NCBI GenBank assembly: GCA_034509425.1
Contig: JAVTVJ010000076.1
Span: 4,278,001 to 4,342,000, forward strand
DNA: 64,000 nt
DNA from: Eopsaltria australis
Taxonomy: Eukaryota; Chordata; Aves; Passeriformes; Petroicidae
Direction of reading: 5' to 3'
Part shown: piece by piece, positions 53,801 to 64,000 of the stretch
How positions within the stretch are numbered: position 1 is the stretch's first letter
Layout of the letters: each line of letters begins with the position of its first letter
Made by a program: the position numbers and the translations under genes
Notes under the pieces: generated by a model
Seen by the model: only the letters and a program-made list of their open reading frames with translations
Told to the model about the DNA's origin: nothing
The model's database searches: none

Positions 53801-56800
53801 TAAAAAGCTTTGCCAGTAACACCTTATTTCAAAGCTGTGGAAAACAAGGCATAATCTAAACAGATTGCACCACTAAAGCCAACATACATAAGACATCTTC
53901 CCAAAGATGACCCTTACTCCTAAAGACTCTTTCCAAGACTGTGCCTCACTGTGGCTTTTACTTTTTCCATTAAAACAGTTCGGTTTCCTATTCCCCCAAA
54001 AAAACACAAGAAAATAAAATTCCAAGTACCTGGAGAGCACCCTCTATTTACTGAAGATGACAATTTTAAAGAGAGCCTACCTGCCACCAGCCAGTGAAAA
54101 GGATGAACACTGTAGGTCTAGATTCTGAGTGTGCACTATTGCAAATAAATAACATGATTATATTCAGTATGCGTGCAGCACTGGACACTACAAACCCTGC
54201 TGCTGGGATAAGGAGAACACCCATGAAGGTACCATATTATACCTGTAAGAGACAGCAAAATAGAACAAGTGCTATCCCAAATACTTCATGGCTTTTAGCA
54301 CCCTCTAGTGACAAAATTAGAATTTCAGAGATTATAATGTTCCTACTTTCCACACATGATAAAAGAAGCAGGCACTTGGTTACCTGAGCTGCAGCTTACT
54401 AACCATTATTTTCCAAATGCAAGTTTTCTACATGGAAATGTGACAAGTTATGCTGTTTAATCTTGATGCATAATTTCAATTATCAAGCAAAATAAAAAAT
54501 CCACACGGACCTAAGCTTTCATTTTAAGCACTCAGCAAGGACAGCTGAGGTCAAAATCTTTCCTACACGTGGCTACACTTAATTTGTAGTTTAGTACATT
54601 TCACATAGGAATGCATGGTTGAATTGCTGACAGAGTTTTAAGTAATTTTCACAATGTTGTTACTGCAGAAGACAATTTCATTGCTTGAATTTCATTGCCT
54701 CAAATGCCTACATAAAGAGACAAGAGATACTTAAAGGCATACTTTAATGCAGAAGACCTCTCACAGGCCAGATGGGCGATCAAGTAGCAACAGTCTTCTT
54801 CAGCACAATTTCGGCACTGAATCAGCATGGTACAGTTTTTAGCCTTTGATGCTACTTAAGTGCAAAACTGCAGAGCTCGCTAGTTTTAGAGGCCTTGTTG
54901 ATTCTAAAGGTAAATTTTTATATTATTAGGCAAGAACAGGCTCGCAACTACAATGCTGCCAACAGCAGTTAAAACATTATCCTCTCCTAGCTGTTCCTAG
55001 TGTCTGCTGGAAGCTCTGCCTTGTTCACTGCCAGCTAAGCATTCATGAAAAACATTAAACTATGAATGTGTATGCTAAGCTACAGGAAAGGTTACAAGTA
55101 GTTCAGAGGCACTAAAACATTACTCTGTCAGAGCAGCCTTTGATTAGCCTCCTGATCAGCACCTAAATGTGTTTATTTAGCATGCTCTAAAAAAACACCT
55201 CAGATTAGTTTATACAAAGGTGACAGGGAGCTTCGTTTTCTGACAGACTTTTTTTTTGTTTTGGGGCTGTTGATTCGTTTTACACTAATGGAGAATATAC
55301 TTGTAAAAACATACAAAATTGCTCCAGACGAAGGAACCAATGTCTCACAAAAGCACTAAAATTATTTAAGCCCTACTCAAAAAAAGAAAGCACTTAGTAA
55401 AAGCAGGTGAGGGAATGCTGCACATATCCACCACTTCCGTTGCACTACCAGAGGAGTGTTTCAGTAGTGCAGATGAAATACCTGGACTCAACTCTGTTGC
55501 AATACAGTGTTAGAGCCAGTACCCAATACAATCCTAAAACCTGGTAAGTTTGACAAAAAACACAGACCATTCCCACAAAAAGTCCTTAGAAGTCCAGTCA
55601 ATAGTAAGGAATTTTGCTAATGCACTCCAGCACAACAATCCCTCTTACACCAAGGAGGTAATAGCACCAACAGCATAAGATTTAATCCCACTCACAGGAA
55701 AATATCTGTAACTACAGAGACTTCCCTCCCCTTTCAAGGGCAGAACATACTGTTTCTGTCTGTAGAGAGAGAGATTATAGAGAGGTATGAAAACTACATG
55801 TGAATTAAGTTTCCCAGTTCTGAAAAGACGGCTGTATTATTATTTTGTTTTGCAGAGACATTTTTCAAATGAATTTGCCTGTGTATAATTACATGAAATG
55901 AGCTCTGGTTTTACAGTTCAAACTGCTGCTCCTTGCAACACAGCACCAAAGCTGTGAAAGGACAACTACGGTATAAAACCTGCAGCCATAAGAAGCAGCA
56001 CCAAAAGCACACATCTTTATTTCATAAATAAAATTAGTATTTCTTGTTGCAGAAAAGCTAATTAGCAAACTAAATTACACTGGACTGCATGCAGCTCACT
56101 AATGCCACTATATACTTTGGAATGATAGCTGAGTGCAGAGGACTTGCACATGCAATCAAGATTATCCTGCCTCACTGCCCCTACAGTGCAAGGAAAGAGA
56201 GTAAAATGTTTCTGTGAGTAAAACATTCAGTATGCCTTATCAAGAAAAAAATTCTTAACAATTATTAGATAGAAGAATAAATCCATCATACCTGAGAGGA
56301 GGTTTGAACAGCACTTTTACCAGTTATCACTCGTCCCAAGTACTTAAGGCACACAGGTTTTAATAAACACCAGTTCACTAAAAACAGGTGCTTCTTAATG
56401 TGTGAGATTTTACCTTTCGAGCCTGTTCTTCAGCTCGTTCTTTCTTGATTTTTTCTAGTTCAGCCAGAAGAGCTGCAGTGTCATCATCATCACTGTCTTC
56501 CAAGTCCTCGTCTTCATCATCTTCCTAACAGTAACAAATGGAAGGCAAGAATCAGCTCATTCATTTAATTTAATAAAAATGGCCCTAGGCTACCCAGCTA
56601 AGGCTACAATTTGCTGCTGGCTGATTTCTGAAATACTTGGGTAGCAACAAATGCAATAGGGTTTTTGCTCTTTTAAAGTCAAGAGAAAAATATGTTTGTG
56701 CTTTAGGGATGACTGCAATTAAAAATGCTATGTAACCGACAGACTCTAGAGAATGGCTGTCCCCAATCACTCTCTAATCATTGTGATACAAATAATTTTG

Positions 56801-59800
56801 TGAGCCTGATTATCCTGTCCAATACTGCTGGAACCAAATACCACAGGATCAAAAACCCTGGAGTTTATTGTCAAGCCTCTGACTTAACTCCTAATGTCAG
56901 CATAAGAAGTGGAGTCAAGGGCAAGCATTTGTTGCTCATGCTATCCATCATCTGCAGGTATCTCAGCAGTTCTACTCTTGGGGAATTCTTATTAACCCAG
57001 TGGTAATTCCCCATACTGTAAGTGGTATTTTCAGCTTCCTAGACTTCTTTGTGCTTTCCAAGAACTCCGTAACAGCATGGTCCAGAATCCTCTGAACCAC
57101 CCTGGACTTTCATCACAGTACAGAAGCTGTGAAAGGAAAATATATTGGAACCTGTCTGAAATCTTTAAGCAACCTAGAAGTCCATATGGCATTAACAGCA
57201 AATCCTTAAGGCAGGGCAATGACAGAAAAGTCGACGGAAATGAAGATACATACATCAGTAAGAGGATCATCTGCATCAAGATTTGCCGCAGGAATCTGGT
57301 CTAGCCGAGGCTTCTTAGACACAGAAGATGAAGTTGTATGTTCTGTGGCGTAAGAGTTAAAAGAAAAAGTGACTAAGTCACTTCATTTAACAGCATTTAA
57401 TGTCAGAAAGCAAAAATCTTCACAATTTGTCTTGCATTAGAGTAAGGGAAACAAGCTTATGCTTACTTTTCCCTCAATTCTCAATCTTAATGCCCCATGC
57501 TAATTCCTCCCACTATGAAGCCTCAAGAGCAGCAACAACATCCCAAACCTACAATTTGGCCTCTGGGAATTTTTCAAAGTCATTATTATTTCAAGCAGAA
57601 AAACACAAGGAAAACCAATTGTGGTGAAATATTCTTATTATATATATCCAACTGGGGAGTTCCCATTTAGGATGATCCCAAAACACTACTGTTGGCTAGT
57701 TTGGTCCAAACCACATCTACTTTCTTCTGTGAATTTGAAAGCCATGCAATAGCTCCACACCTAAACCGAAAGTCCAGTAGGTTGTACTTTAATACTAAAA
57801 ATTTGCATTTCTCAAAAAGCTCTTTGATTTTGTTATTACTTCACCGTATCTGAACAGAATCGCATCCTTTCAAACACATTTGTTACACTGCTGCTGTAAC
57901 AGCAGAAGATGAGTCATTACCCTTTCTCCTTCCTGTCTTGTTCGTCCAAGTACAAAAAAAGCCCTTTATTAGCTGTACACACTTGCTGCCAATTCATTAC
58001 AATTATACTGTATCAGCTGGGCCTGCTTTTCGACTGGCTGGCCTAAATTTCTGCTAGCATGAAAGCCAGTGGACATTCCCTTGCAGGTCAACAGTTCTGA
58101 ACTATGAGGCCAATATCCTAAATTCTACTCTCATGACATGCTGTCTGCAACTGCAAACTTCTTACAGCACCAAATTTCATGCAAGAGCAATGTTTCACAA
58201 AGGCGTTAAGATTTTTGTTTCTTGGTTTTTACCTCTGGTTGGTCTGTCTCTGTTCTTTTCTCTTGCAGCAACTCGTTCTCTCTCCTCCAGCTCCCTTCTG
58301 AAATCACGGTTACGCACTTCTTCAGGAGCATCCTGAGTGGTCTGTCTAAAACAACAAACAGGGAAAAAGCCTGAAGTTGGACAGTCTGCAGCTGGGGGCA
58401 GTTTTTCCATGGAGGCCAGAAAATGCTGGGTGAACAGGTAAGGATAGGGAACAAGAACTGGGTTCCATGTAAATGTATGTTTATTCTCTCTTCAGCAGAG
58501 CCCTCCTGTGTACGTACGCATTGCACACACAGACCTGCCACGCCACATGCTCGTGCTCCTTCTGGTGCCTTCTGAATGAATGAAAAGACCCACCTTAAAC
58601 TTCTACAAAACAGGATGGCGACATCTGTCTGTAGTCACTATGCTGAAACAGTCTGCTCTTGAGCAGTCCAATCCCAGTGTCCTAGCAGACATCCACAAGC
58701 ATTACAGTCACCTTTCTTCATTGTTTTACCATCCAAAGTCGCTGCTGCAAACCCAATCTCTAAGGCTTACAGACAAGACCAAGACTAGAACATCCTCTTC
58801 ATAAACCTTTTCTTCTCCATAAGACCAGTTCATGACCAATAATGGAAAAAGTTGGGAGAACAGGTAAAACACTAGCTTCTGTGAAACACCTTGTAAATAC
58901 ATGGTCACCCCTCTTATGTAACAACACACAGGCAAAAAGCAATCAACTACACATATCTGAGTCACATTAAGTTCCACCTAGAGACTGCTGAAAATTTTGT
59001 GGATATCTTGAAAAGATCTAGTGAACAAAAACAAGCAGCAATTGCTTTCACCTCTCTGTGAAAGCAGTGCTGAAATACGAGTGCCTGGAAGAAACCCAGA
59101 CTTGAGCCATTATGAACACACTGTGTGCAAAGCCTGTCTTTATGATGCAGCATTTAATTTGCTTTTGTAATTAAAAACCTGAATTTGGAATTCTTGTTAG
59201 AACTGCAAAATCTCCCCAGACCCTGTGCCATGCAGACAAACATGAGAGCGACTGAAACACTGGACTTCTTTCTGCCGTGATGCCATCCTGGCAATTTAAC
59301 AAAGACAACTTTTTATTAGGTATTTGGGAGAAAGAACAGAAGACACTTGATGGTCTCTCCATCTCTCCCTCTCACACAAAAGGAGGGATTTGTTAAAACA
59401 CACATTGTGTATTCCCACACATACCTGTCCCCACAGACTTCTTCCAAAGCAACAGACTGGTGTTCCAAACCCCACCTTTGTTTAGAAAACAAACCACCAG
59501 CAATTTTCCCCGAAACAGCAGTATGCATTTGACAGCGCTTTCCGTGTTCTTCGTTTTGGTATTCTCCAAACACACAACTCCCTTACGAATACATATTCTT
59601 AAAAACCAAAGGGGCAACAGAGAAGAGGTGACAGGGTAAATATCTACACATAAAGTGCAAAAGTAAAACCTTAACAGTAATTTCACTGACAAGGGTAACA
59701 TCAGTTAGATAAAATGAGCATGTTTAGATTGACACATTTAATCTAAATTCTACCACACTGACTCCAGATTTTAGTTACTCTTTCAAAAAGAAGTTGTTTT

Positions 59801-60548
59801 ATTATGCATTTCAAACATAGGAAAATACTACTAAGACCACATCACCTTTCTCACTGGTTAAAGGAATTTCTTCTCCCAGGACCTGTGTAAACCACCTGCA
59901 GCTGCAGTTTAACATCAGCTCTTCCAACACATCCCACTACCTGAGTGTTATTCTATGGCACCCCTGCCTCCTCTTCATGCCCTTACCAAGTGGTCCTTTG
60001 CCAAATACATGATGTGGTTTTCCTGCTTTTAAGATGTGCTCAACTTCCCTCATCCCATCCTGCTCTGCAAGTGATAGTACTCCCTGGGGCTCAGGCCCAA
60101 TGCCAACTAACTTTCCACTTCACTGCCCAAGATACTCTGTCTCCAATGCTCATCTTTTTCTGATAATTCATGTGCATAAGCAGCAACAAATTATCAGTAA
60201 AATTAAACTTCCCCAAATCACCTGCAACTCATTTGAGCTCCTAGCTCTGCTTTTGAGACTTTCACTTTAAGCCCACTTGTTCAGCACTGCTGCAGTCTCT
60301 GGACCTTGCTGAGTGTCGAGCACACAAACACGTATTGAGACAACTTCAGAGTACCACTCATAACAAAACAGTCATTCCCAACCTGCTTTGCCCTGACACC
60401 CAAAAAATGATACTAACCTGTACTTGATTTTAGTATGGGAAGGAAGATCTCTGCTTGAATATTGTTTGGATAGCTGGCTTAAGTCTCCTTCACCTTTTCC
60501 TCTTCCTCCTCTTGCAGGTTCAAAGGTTGGCCTTGCTGCTGTCGTCAT
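47697..60548 (-). CDS. CWC15: Spliceosome-associated protein CWC15 (complete, six coding exons)
   Basis: CWC15 (Cwf15/Cwc15 family) is a nuclear component of the activated spliceosome, associated with the PRP19/CDC5L complex. It is largely extended and contacts the catalytic RNA core. The coding exons, in transcript order, are 60548-60418, 58345-58233, 57342-57254, 56524-56414, 48229-48111 and 47826-47697. Introns are GT-AG and the frame is unbroken over 693 bases, giving 230 residues (human 229). Visible blocks are the invariant N terminus [20 protein letters not shown], the basic [10 protein letters not shown] segment, [18 protein letters not shown], an acidic [10 protein letters not shown] tract, a charged helix, and the invariant [12 protein letters not shown] with end EKYIK. 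Residue-level agreement with human is near complete apart from the acidic tract. It is convergent to AMOTL1. Confidence 0.98.
48111..48229 (-). CDS. CWC15: CWC15 exon 6
   Basis: It encodes [39 protein letters not shown]. The acceptor is ggttctcag at 48230 and the donor gtactg from 48110. It ends two bases into an Arg codon. It follows the gene's largest intron, 8.2 kb. Confidence 0.97.
49158..49174. repeat. Poly-A run (17)
   Basis: Seventeen A in the CWC15 8.2-kb intron, antisense to the gene. Confidence 0.95.
49396..49543 (+). mobile_element. CR1 3'-end fragment in CWC15 intron
   Basis: It contains tatccctggaagtgtttagg, gccaggctggatgaagctct, ggaactagatgacctttaag and ctgtgattctatga. It is little diverged. 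It is antisense to CWC15, inside the 8.2-kb intron. Confidence 0.93.
52011..52040. repeat. A/G-rich simple repeat
   Basis: An A-rich tract interrupted by G, in CWC15 intron 5; on the transcribed strand it is T/C-rich. Confidence 0.9.
56414..56524 (-). CDS. CWC15: CWC15 exon 5, acidic tract
   Basis: It has thirty-seven whole codons: [15 protein letters not shown], then [20 protein letters not shown] and RK. The acceptor is tgttag at 56525 and the donor gtaaaa from 56413. It is symmetric in phase 0. The acidic tract differs from the human one by several substitutions and one extra residue, the only clearly variable part of the protein. Confidence 0.97.
57254..57342 (-). CDS. CWC15: CWC15 exon 4
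   Basis: It encodes [20 protein letters not shown] and LDADDPLTD, identical to the remembered human segment. The acceptor is gccacag at 57343 and the donor gtatgt from 57253. It ends on a whole codon. Confidence 0.97.
58233..58345 (-). CDS. CWC15: CWC15 exon 3
   Basis: It encodes [20 protein letters not shown] and [17 protein letters not shown], a basic, helical, highly conserved stretch. The acceptor is gttttag at 58346 and the donor GTAAAA from 58232. The first base finishes an Arg codon and the last base starts a Glu codon. Confidence 0.97.
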
Positions 60549-60556
60549 CCTCACTC
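60418..60556 (-). CDS. CWC15: CWC15 exon 2 with start codon
   Basis: The acceptor AG lies at 60558-60557; eight leader bases precede ATG at 60548-60546. The start is fixed by the invariant family N terminus MTTAARPTF. An upstream in-frame ATG (MR before MTT) straddles the splice site and would be intronic. The donor is gttagt at 60417, in phase 2. It encodes 43 whole codons, ending SHTKIKY. Confidence 0.97.
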
Positions 60557-61262
60557 CTAGAGAATCAAGGGATAAAACAAGTTGTCACTACAACCTGCAG
60601 TGAAAGACACTCACTGGGGGCTGCTCTGCTCCTGGAACTGTGGAAGCAGTGACAAGTTCCACTACAGTATACCAGCTGTCACTCAGCTCGTGACCCTCAA
60701 AATTTAAGCAGCTTTTCATTGACAGAATCTATTCAGGTGTCAAAATAAAAACCCATTACTTTATTTCATATACTTTTGCAGTACACAAATAAAAGTTATT
60801 TATGCTCTGCTTATTTTGTTAGTTTGTCACTTTTAATGAGAGCACAAAATACCCAACTTCAGCGTCAAAACAACAATATAATGTGTGGCTCAAAGTAACA
60901 TCCCATCAGGCAGAACAGTCACTGCCACTGAACTACTACTCAAAAAACAAAATTAACTGAGGGAAACACCTTTAAAAAGAAGTAAGACAGTACTTAGCCT
61001 TGGCCTGTTAAGTAAGGACAGCTGACACTTGTCAGTGATGCTGTACAAGTCAGCAGAAGCTCAGTGAGCCATTTTAGCTCTCTCTTGGCACAGACTCTGA
61101 CACGATCCAAGAAAGTCACTTGCTCCCATAACTTATCTGTGCTAATTTTATGTAACAGGGGGGATCCATGAAATCAGGTGAAGAACAAGGTCTGGTGTGG
61201 CTGCAGTAGGTTCAGGAAGCATTAATAAATTGTCTGGAAAGCATCCCTGCTGTTCCTAAGTT

Positions 61263-61647
61263 ACAGAATTAATCACATTGGAAAAGACCTCTGAGATTGT
61301 TGAGTCCAACCTATGACCGAATAGCACCTCGTCAACTAGACCAGGGCACCAAGTGCCAAAATCCAGGCTTTCCTTAAACACCTCCAGGGACAGTGGCTCC
61401 ACTATCTCCCTGGGAAGCTCATTCCAATGTCTAATTACCCTTTCGGTGAAGAAATTCTTCCTAATGTCCAACCTAAACCCCTACTAGCACAACTTCAGGT
61501 CACTTCCTCTTGCCCTGGGATAAGAGACCAACCCCCACGTGGCTCCACCCTCCTTTCAGGCAGTTGTAGAAAGCGATAGGGTCCCCCTAAGCCTCCTCTT
61601 CTCCAGGCTAAACACCCCCAGCTGCCTCAGCCGCTCCCCACAGGACT
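61263..61647 (-). mobile_element. CR1 LINE 3' fragment in CWC15 intron 1
   Basis: The minus strand encodes [20 protein letters not shown] and [16 protein letters not shown], and ends leftwards in the CR1 3' UTR. It is in the same orientation as CWC15 and lies about 100 bases from the CpG island. Confidence 0.93.
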
Positions 61648-61966
61648 AAGTCAGTCTGTGTTCAGCTTGGCCTAAAGGACCCAGACCCAACCTGAAACCT
61701 CTCAGGTTTCCGAAATACCTGAAGAAGCCTCTTTAGGGCTACCAGGACTTATGGGTCAAGAGGGAGTGACCGAGCTCGGCCTGCAGCTGAATTGCCTCGG
61801 CCTTGCCGGGCTGCGCCCTTACGGGGGGCCCGAATCGCAGCGCCAGGCCCGGCCGCAGCCCGTCCCCTCGCTGGGCCCTCCTCCCCCCCGACACCCCTGC
61901 CCCAGGGCCGCCTCTCCTCCTTCAGGGCCCTCCCGCAGCCTCCGTGCCGCCCTCCCGGGCACTCAC

Positions 61967-62060
61967 AGCGCGGCCTCCTCCGCCCTGCGCAGCCGGGCCC
62001 TACACCGCCACCATAGTTCCGCCACGCACCCACAATGCACCGCGGCGGGCCATAGACACG
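61967..62060 (-). other. CWC15: Probable non-coding first exon of CWC15
   Basis: On the minus strand a strong donor GTGAGT lies at 61966-61961 inside the CpG island. The next usable acceptor is ctctag at 60557, eight bases before the CWC15 start codon. This implies a 5' UTR intron of 1,410 bases, as in the human gene, where exon 1 is non-coding. The transcription start is not resolved; the upper boundary given is an estimate. Confidence 0.6.
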
Positions 62061-62140
62061 GCGGCGCTGACTATAGAGAGGGGCGCGAGCGTGTCCGCCA
62101 TGACGCTGCCGGGGCGGAAGTGCGCGCTGGGGCGGCGGCG

Positions 62141-62180
62141 CCTCGGTAGCAATGGCGGCGCCTCGGTAGCAATGGCGGCT
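62141..62180. repeat. 20-bp tandem duplication in the CWC15 promoter
   Basis: Two copies of cctcggtagcaatggcggc plus one base, 62141-62160 and 62161-62180, differ only at the last base. Each copy carries a YY1-like AATGGCGGC. Confidence 0.95.
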
Positions 62181-62426
62181 GTGCTGCGGGGGCAGGGCAA
62201 GGAGGGCTGGGGCTAAAGAGGGAGCGCTGGGAGCAGTGTAGAGATAATAGGGGAGGATAAAAACAATGGCAGGCGGAGAAAGAGGGAGTACCTTAGGCGT
62301 TCTCTTTGTTCGGGGGCTGTATTAGGAACATCAGACTAAGTCTGACACTAAGGTAGCAAGTTATGTCTGACTCGTCCCTGCCGTCCTTGCAAAGAACTCC
62401 TTTATGTGGTGTAGACGTTTATACAA

Positions 62427-62657
62427 TAGATTTAGATTGGATATAAGGAAGACGTTCTTTACTGTGACGGTGTTGGGGCGCTGGACAGGTTGCACAGAGA
62501 AGCTGAGGATGCCCCATCCCTGGAAGCGGCCGAGGCCAGGCTGGCCGGGGCTTGCGGCAGTCTGACCTATGGAAGGTGCCCCTGCTCATGGCAGGGGGTG
62601 GAACTAGATGATCCCTAAGGTCCCTTCCAACCCAAACTGTTCTGTGACTCTATAATC
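62427..62657 (+). mobile_element. CR1 3' fragment upstream of the CWC15 promoter
   Basis: It contains tagatttagattggatataa, ggtgccccatccctgg-type text, ggtggaactagatgatccct and ctgtgactctata. The orientation is +. Several CpGs survive, which suggests recent insertion or protection near the CpG island. Confidence 0.92.
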
Positions 62658-64000
62658 ATTGCTATCTATGTAAAGAAGCCAGAACACGAACGATCATCAC
62701 TAAGGAATAACTTCCCCCTCTTAAAATGCAGCTCCTTCCTTGCGTTCACTGCTCCTTTTAGATGCCCTTTGTTATCATCAAGCTTCTGCGGATCCCCATG
62801 AAGGCATGTGAAGTAAAAGGCTCTCTGATGTACCTACAAATGAACACGTAAACATTTTCCAGAGTGCTCGACACCCAAGTTAGAAGTGCAGTTTAGAAGA
62901 GAGCCCACAAGAGGTCCCACAGATGTTGCTGTCCAGGGAGCTACAGCTACAATGGAAATTGCACCCTTTGTGTCAATGAGCCATCATCACTTGGAAGAAG
63001 TGGGCCTTTCGTATAGAAAGAAACCAGTTATTTTTAGCAAGTTAAGCTTCACTCTGAAGTTGGGTAAATAATAACAGCAATTAATGTGTCATGTCCTAAG
63101 AGTCAGTGACCAAGCATCCAACATTCTCATCTGCAAGCCTCTATCGGCACCTTGTGAAATGGGTTTATGATTTCATCCACCACAGGCAGTTTAAACTCAA
63201 GATCAAACCTTGCAGAGAAGCCTGGCTTTGGGAATTTGGTGTTGCTGGGTTACAGATCACAGCAGCCTGAACGGAGTGCACCATTCTGCGATGGTGAGTG
63301 TTACTCCTAGATTACAAATCTGTGGCCTTTAAATCAAAAGGCACTGACTGTTTAGCTAATTTGACTATCGTGCTGCAGCAGAATGGTTCGTTTTGCTCAG
63401 TAACATGTCCTGAAGGCAGTGCTTACTGTGCAGTTGTAATACCCATCTGGCAGGATGTCTCAAGTCTTGATTAAAGACCTCAAGAACTGAAGGGACCTCG
63501 CCTGCTCTTGGGTTAGAGGGAAAGAGCATTGCATTTTGTGTTAAAAACTAGCACAGTTCTGGCTCTGAACAGATTGGAAGGTTCTTCAAATAGTAAAGGA
63601 ATTGCCTTTGTGTCTCTGGCCAAAACTGTTCCCCTGGGAGCTTCCCTTCCCCCAGATTGTGTGTATCAATGTGAAGATGTGCTTTATGGTCAAGGGCTTG
63701 GTTTCCTTAGAAGACTTGAGCACTAAAGAAGGATATTGGTGAAGTGGAGGTGCCTGAGCCCAGACTCCTAAAAATACCTACTCAGTTTTGTTGCAGAGGC
63801 TCCTGACCTTCACAGGTCCACAACTTTTGCGCTTAAAGATCTCTAAACACAGAGTTTTCCCCAGTCTTGAACTTGTTTGGATTTAGTTTAGGAGTAAGAA
63901 GTTTAGCACCATATTGTCTCCATGGCCTAACAATAATAGCTGGCCTATCCCCCAGCTCAAGTTCTCAGAGAGCCGTCATCCAGTAATTATTTCAGGGCAT
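62658..64000. other. Upstream flank of CWC15, no gene recognised
   Basis: No recognised coding exon. Open frames at 62886-63071 and 63529-63726 show no family resemblance. A good donor-like GATG/GTGAGT occurs at 63291-63300, but no acceptor or open frame supports an exon. Confidence 0.6.

Larger units (their letters stand above)
48230..56413 (-). other. CWC15 intron 5
   Basis: At 8.2 kb it makes up more than half of the gene. It is AT-rich, with a CR1 tail, a poly-A run and an A/G-rich repeat. No nested gene or conserved coding segment was recognised. Confidence 0.8.
61745..62215 (-). promoter_or_regulatory. CpG-island promoter of CWC15
   Basis: This is the longest very GC- and CpG-rich block in the window, covering the presumed first exon. 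It contains an ETS/GABP-like GGCGGAAGTG at 62113-62122, three YY1-like cores (CCGCCAT at 62095-62101, and GCAATGGCGGC at 62149-62159 and 62169-62179), and no TATA box. This is the standard architecture of a housekeeping promoter. Open frames on both strands here are composition artefacts. Confidence 0.8.

Noticed and set aside
61751..62216. Long open frames on both strands in the CpG island
   Set aside because: Stop codons are rare in very GC-rich DNA; the translations are low-complexity Ala/Pro/Arg with no homology.

Overview
The window is vertebrate, almost certainly avian, nuclear DNA. It has split genes with consensus GT-AG introns, a CpG-island promoter, and at least nine CR1-type LINE fragments; several carry the bird-typical 3' end that reads like gattctatga. 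I cannot assign a species from sequence alone. No bacterial, phage or CRISPR content was seen.

Two convergent protein-coding genes account for the coding sequence. The left half (1 to about 36,160, + strand) is the 3' part of AMOTL1 (angiomotin-like 1). Ten coding exons (6715-33293) encode the last 572 residues: the end of a proline-rich linker, the angiomotin coiled coil, the conserved C-terminal region and the PDZ-binding C terminus EVLI. The N-terminal exons, which in AMOTL1 carry the YAP-binding PPxY-type motifs, lie to the left of the window. A 3' UTR of about 2.9 kb follows. Every exon junction keeps the reading frame.

The right half (about 47,390 to 62,050, - strand) is a complete CWC15, a small spliceosome protein of the PRP19/CDC5L-associated set. 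Six coding exons give a 230-residue protein, and there is a probable non-coding first exon in a CpG island at 61.75-62.2 kb. CWC15 lies next to AMOTL1 in the human genome as well, which supports calling this AMOTL1 rather than its paralogues AMOT or AMOTL2.

About 11 kb of non-coding DNA separates the two 3' ends. The last 1.3 kb lies upstream of the CWC15 promoter and shows no recognisable gene. The rest is intron with CR1 fragments, simple repeats, small tandem duplications and a few inverted repeats. The two genes have unrelated roles (Hippo/tight-junction scaffold and splicing), so their adjacency looks like conserved synteny, not functional linkage.

I did not find a convincing new biological system. 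The observations most worth checking are a 23-bp hairpin of pre-miRNA size in the first AMOTL1 intron segment (1060-1132), a tandemly duplicated YY1-like site in the CWC15 promoter, upstream ORFs in the CWC15 leader, and a homeodomain-site-rich intron block near 21.4-21.8 kb.
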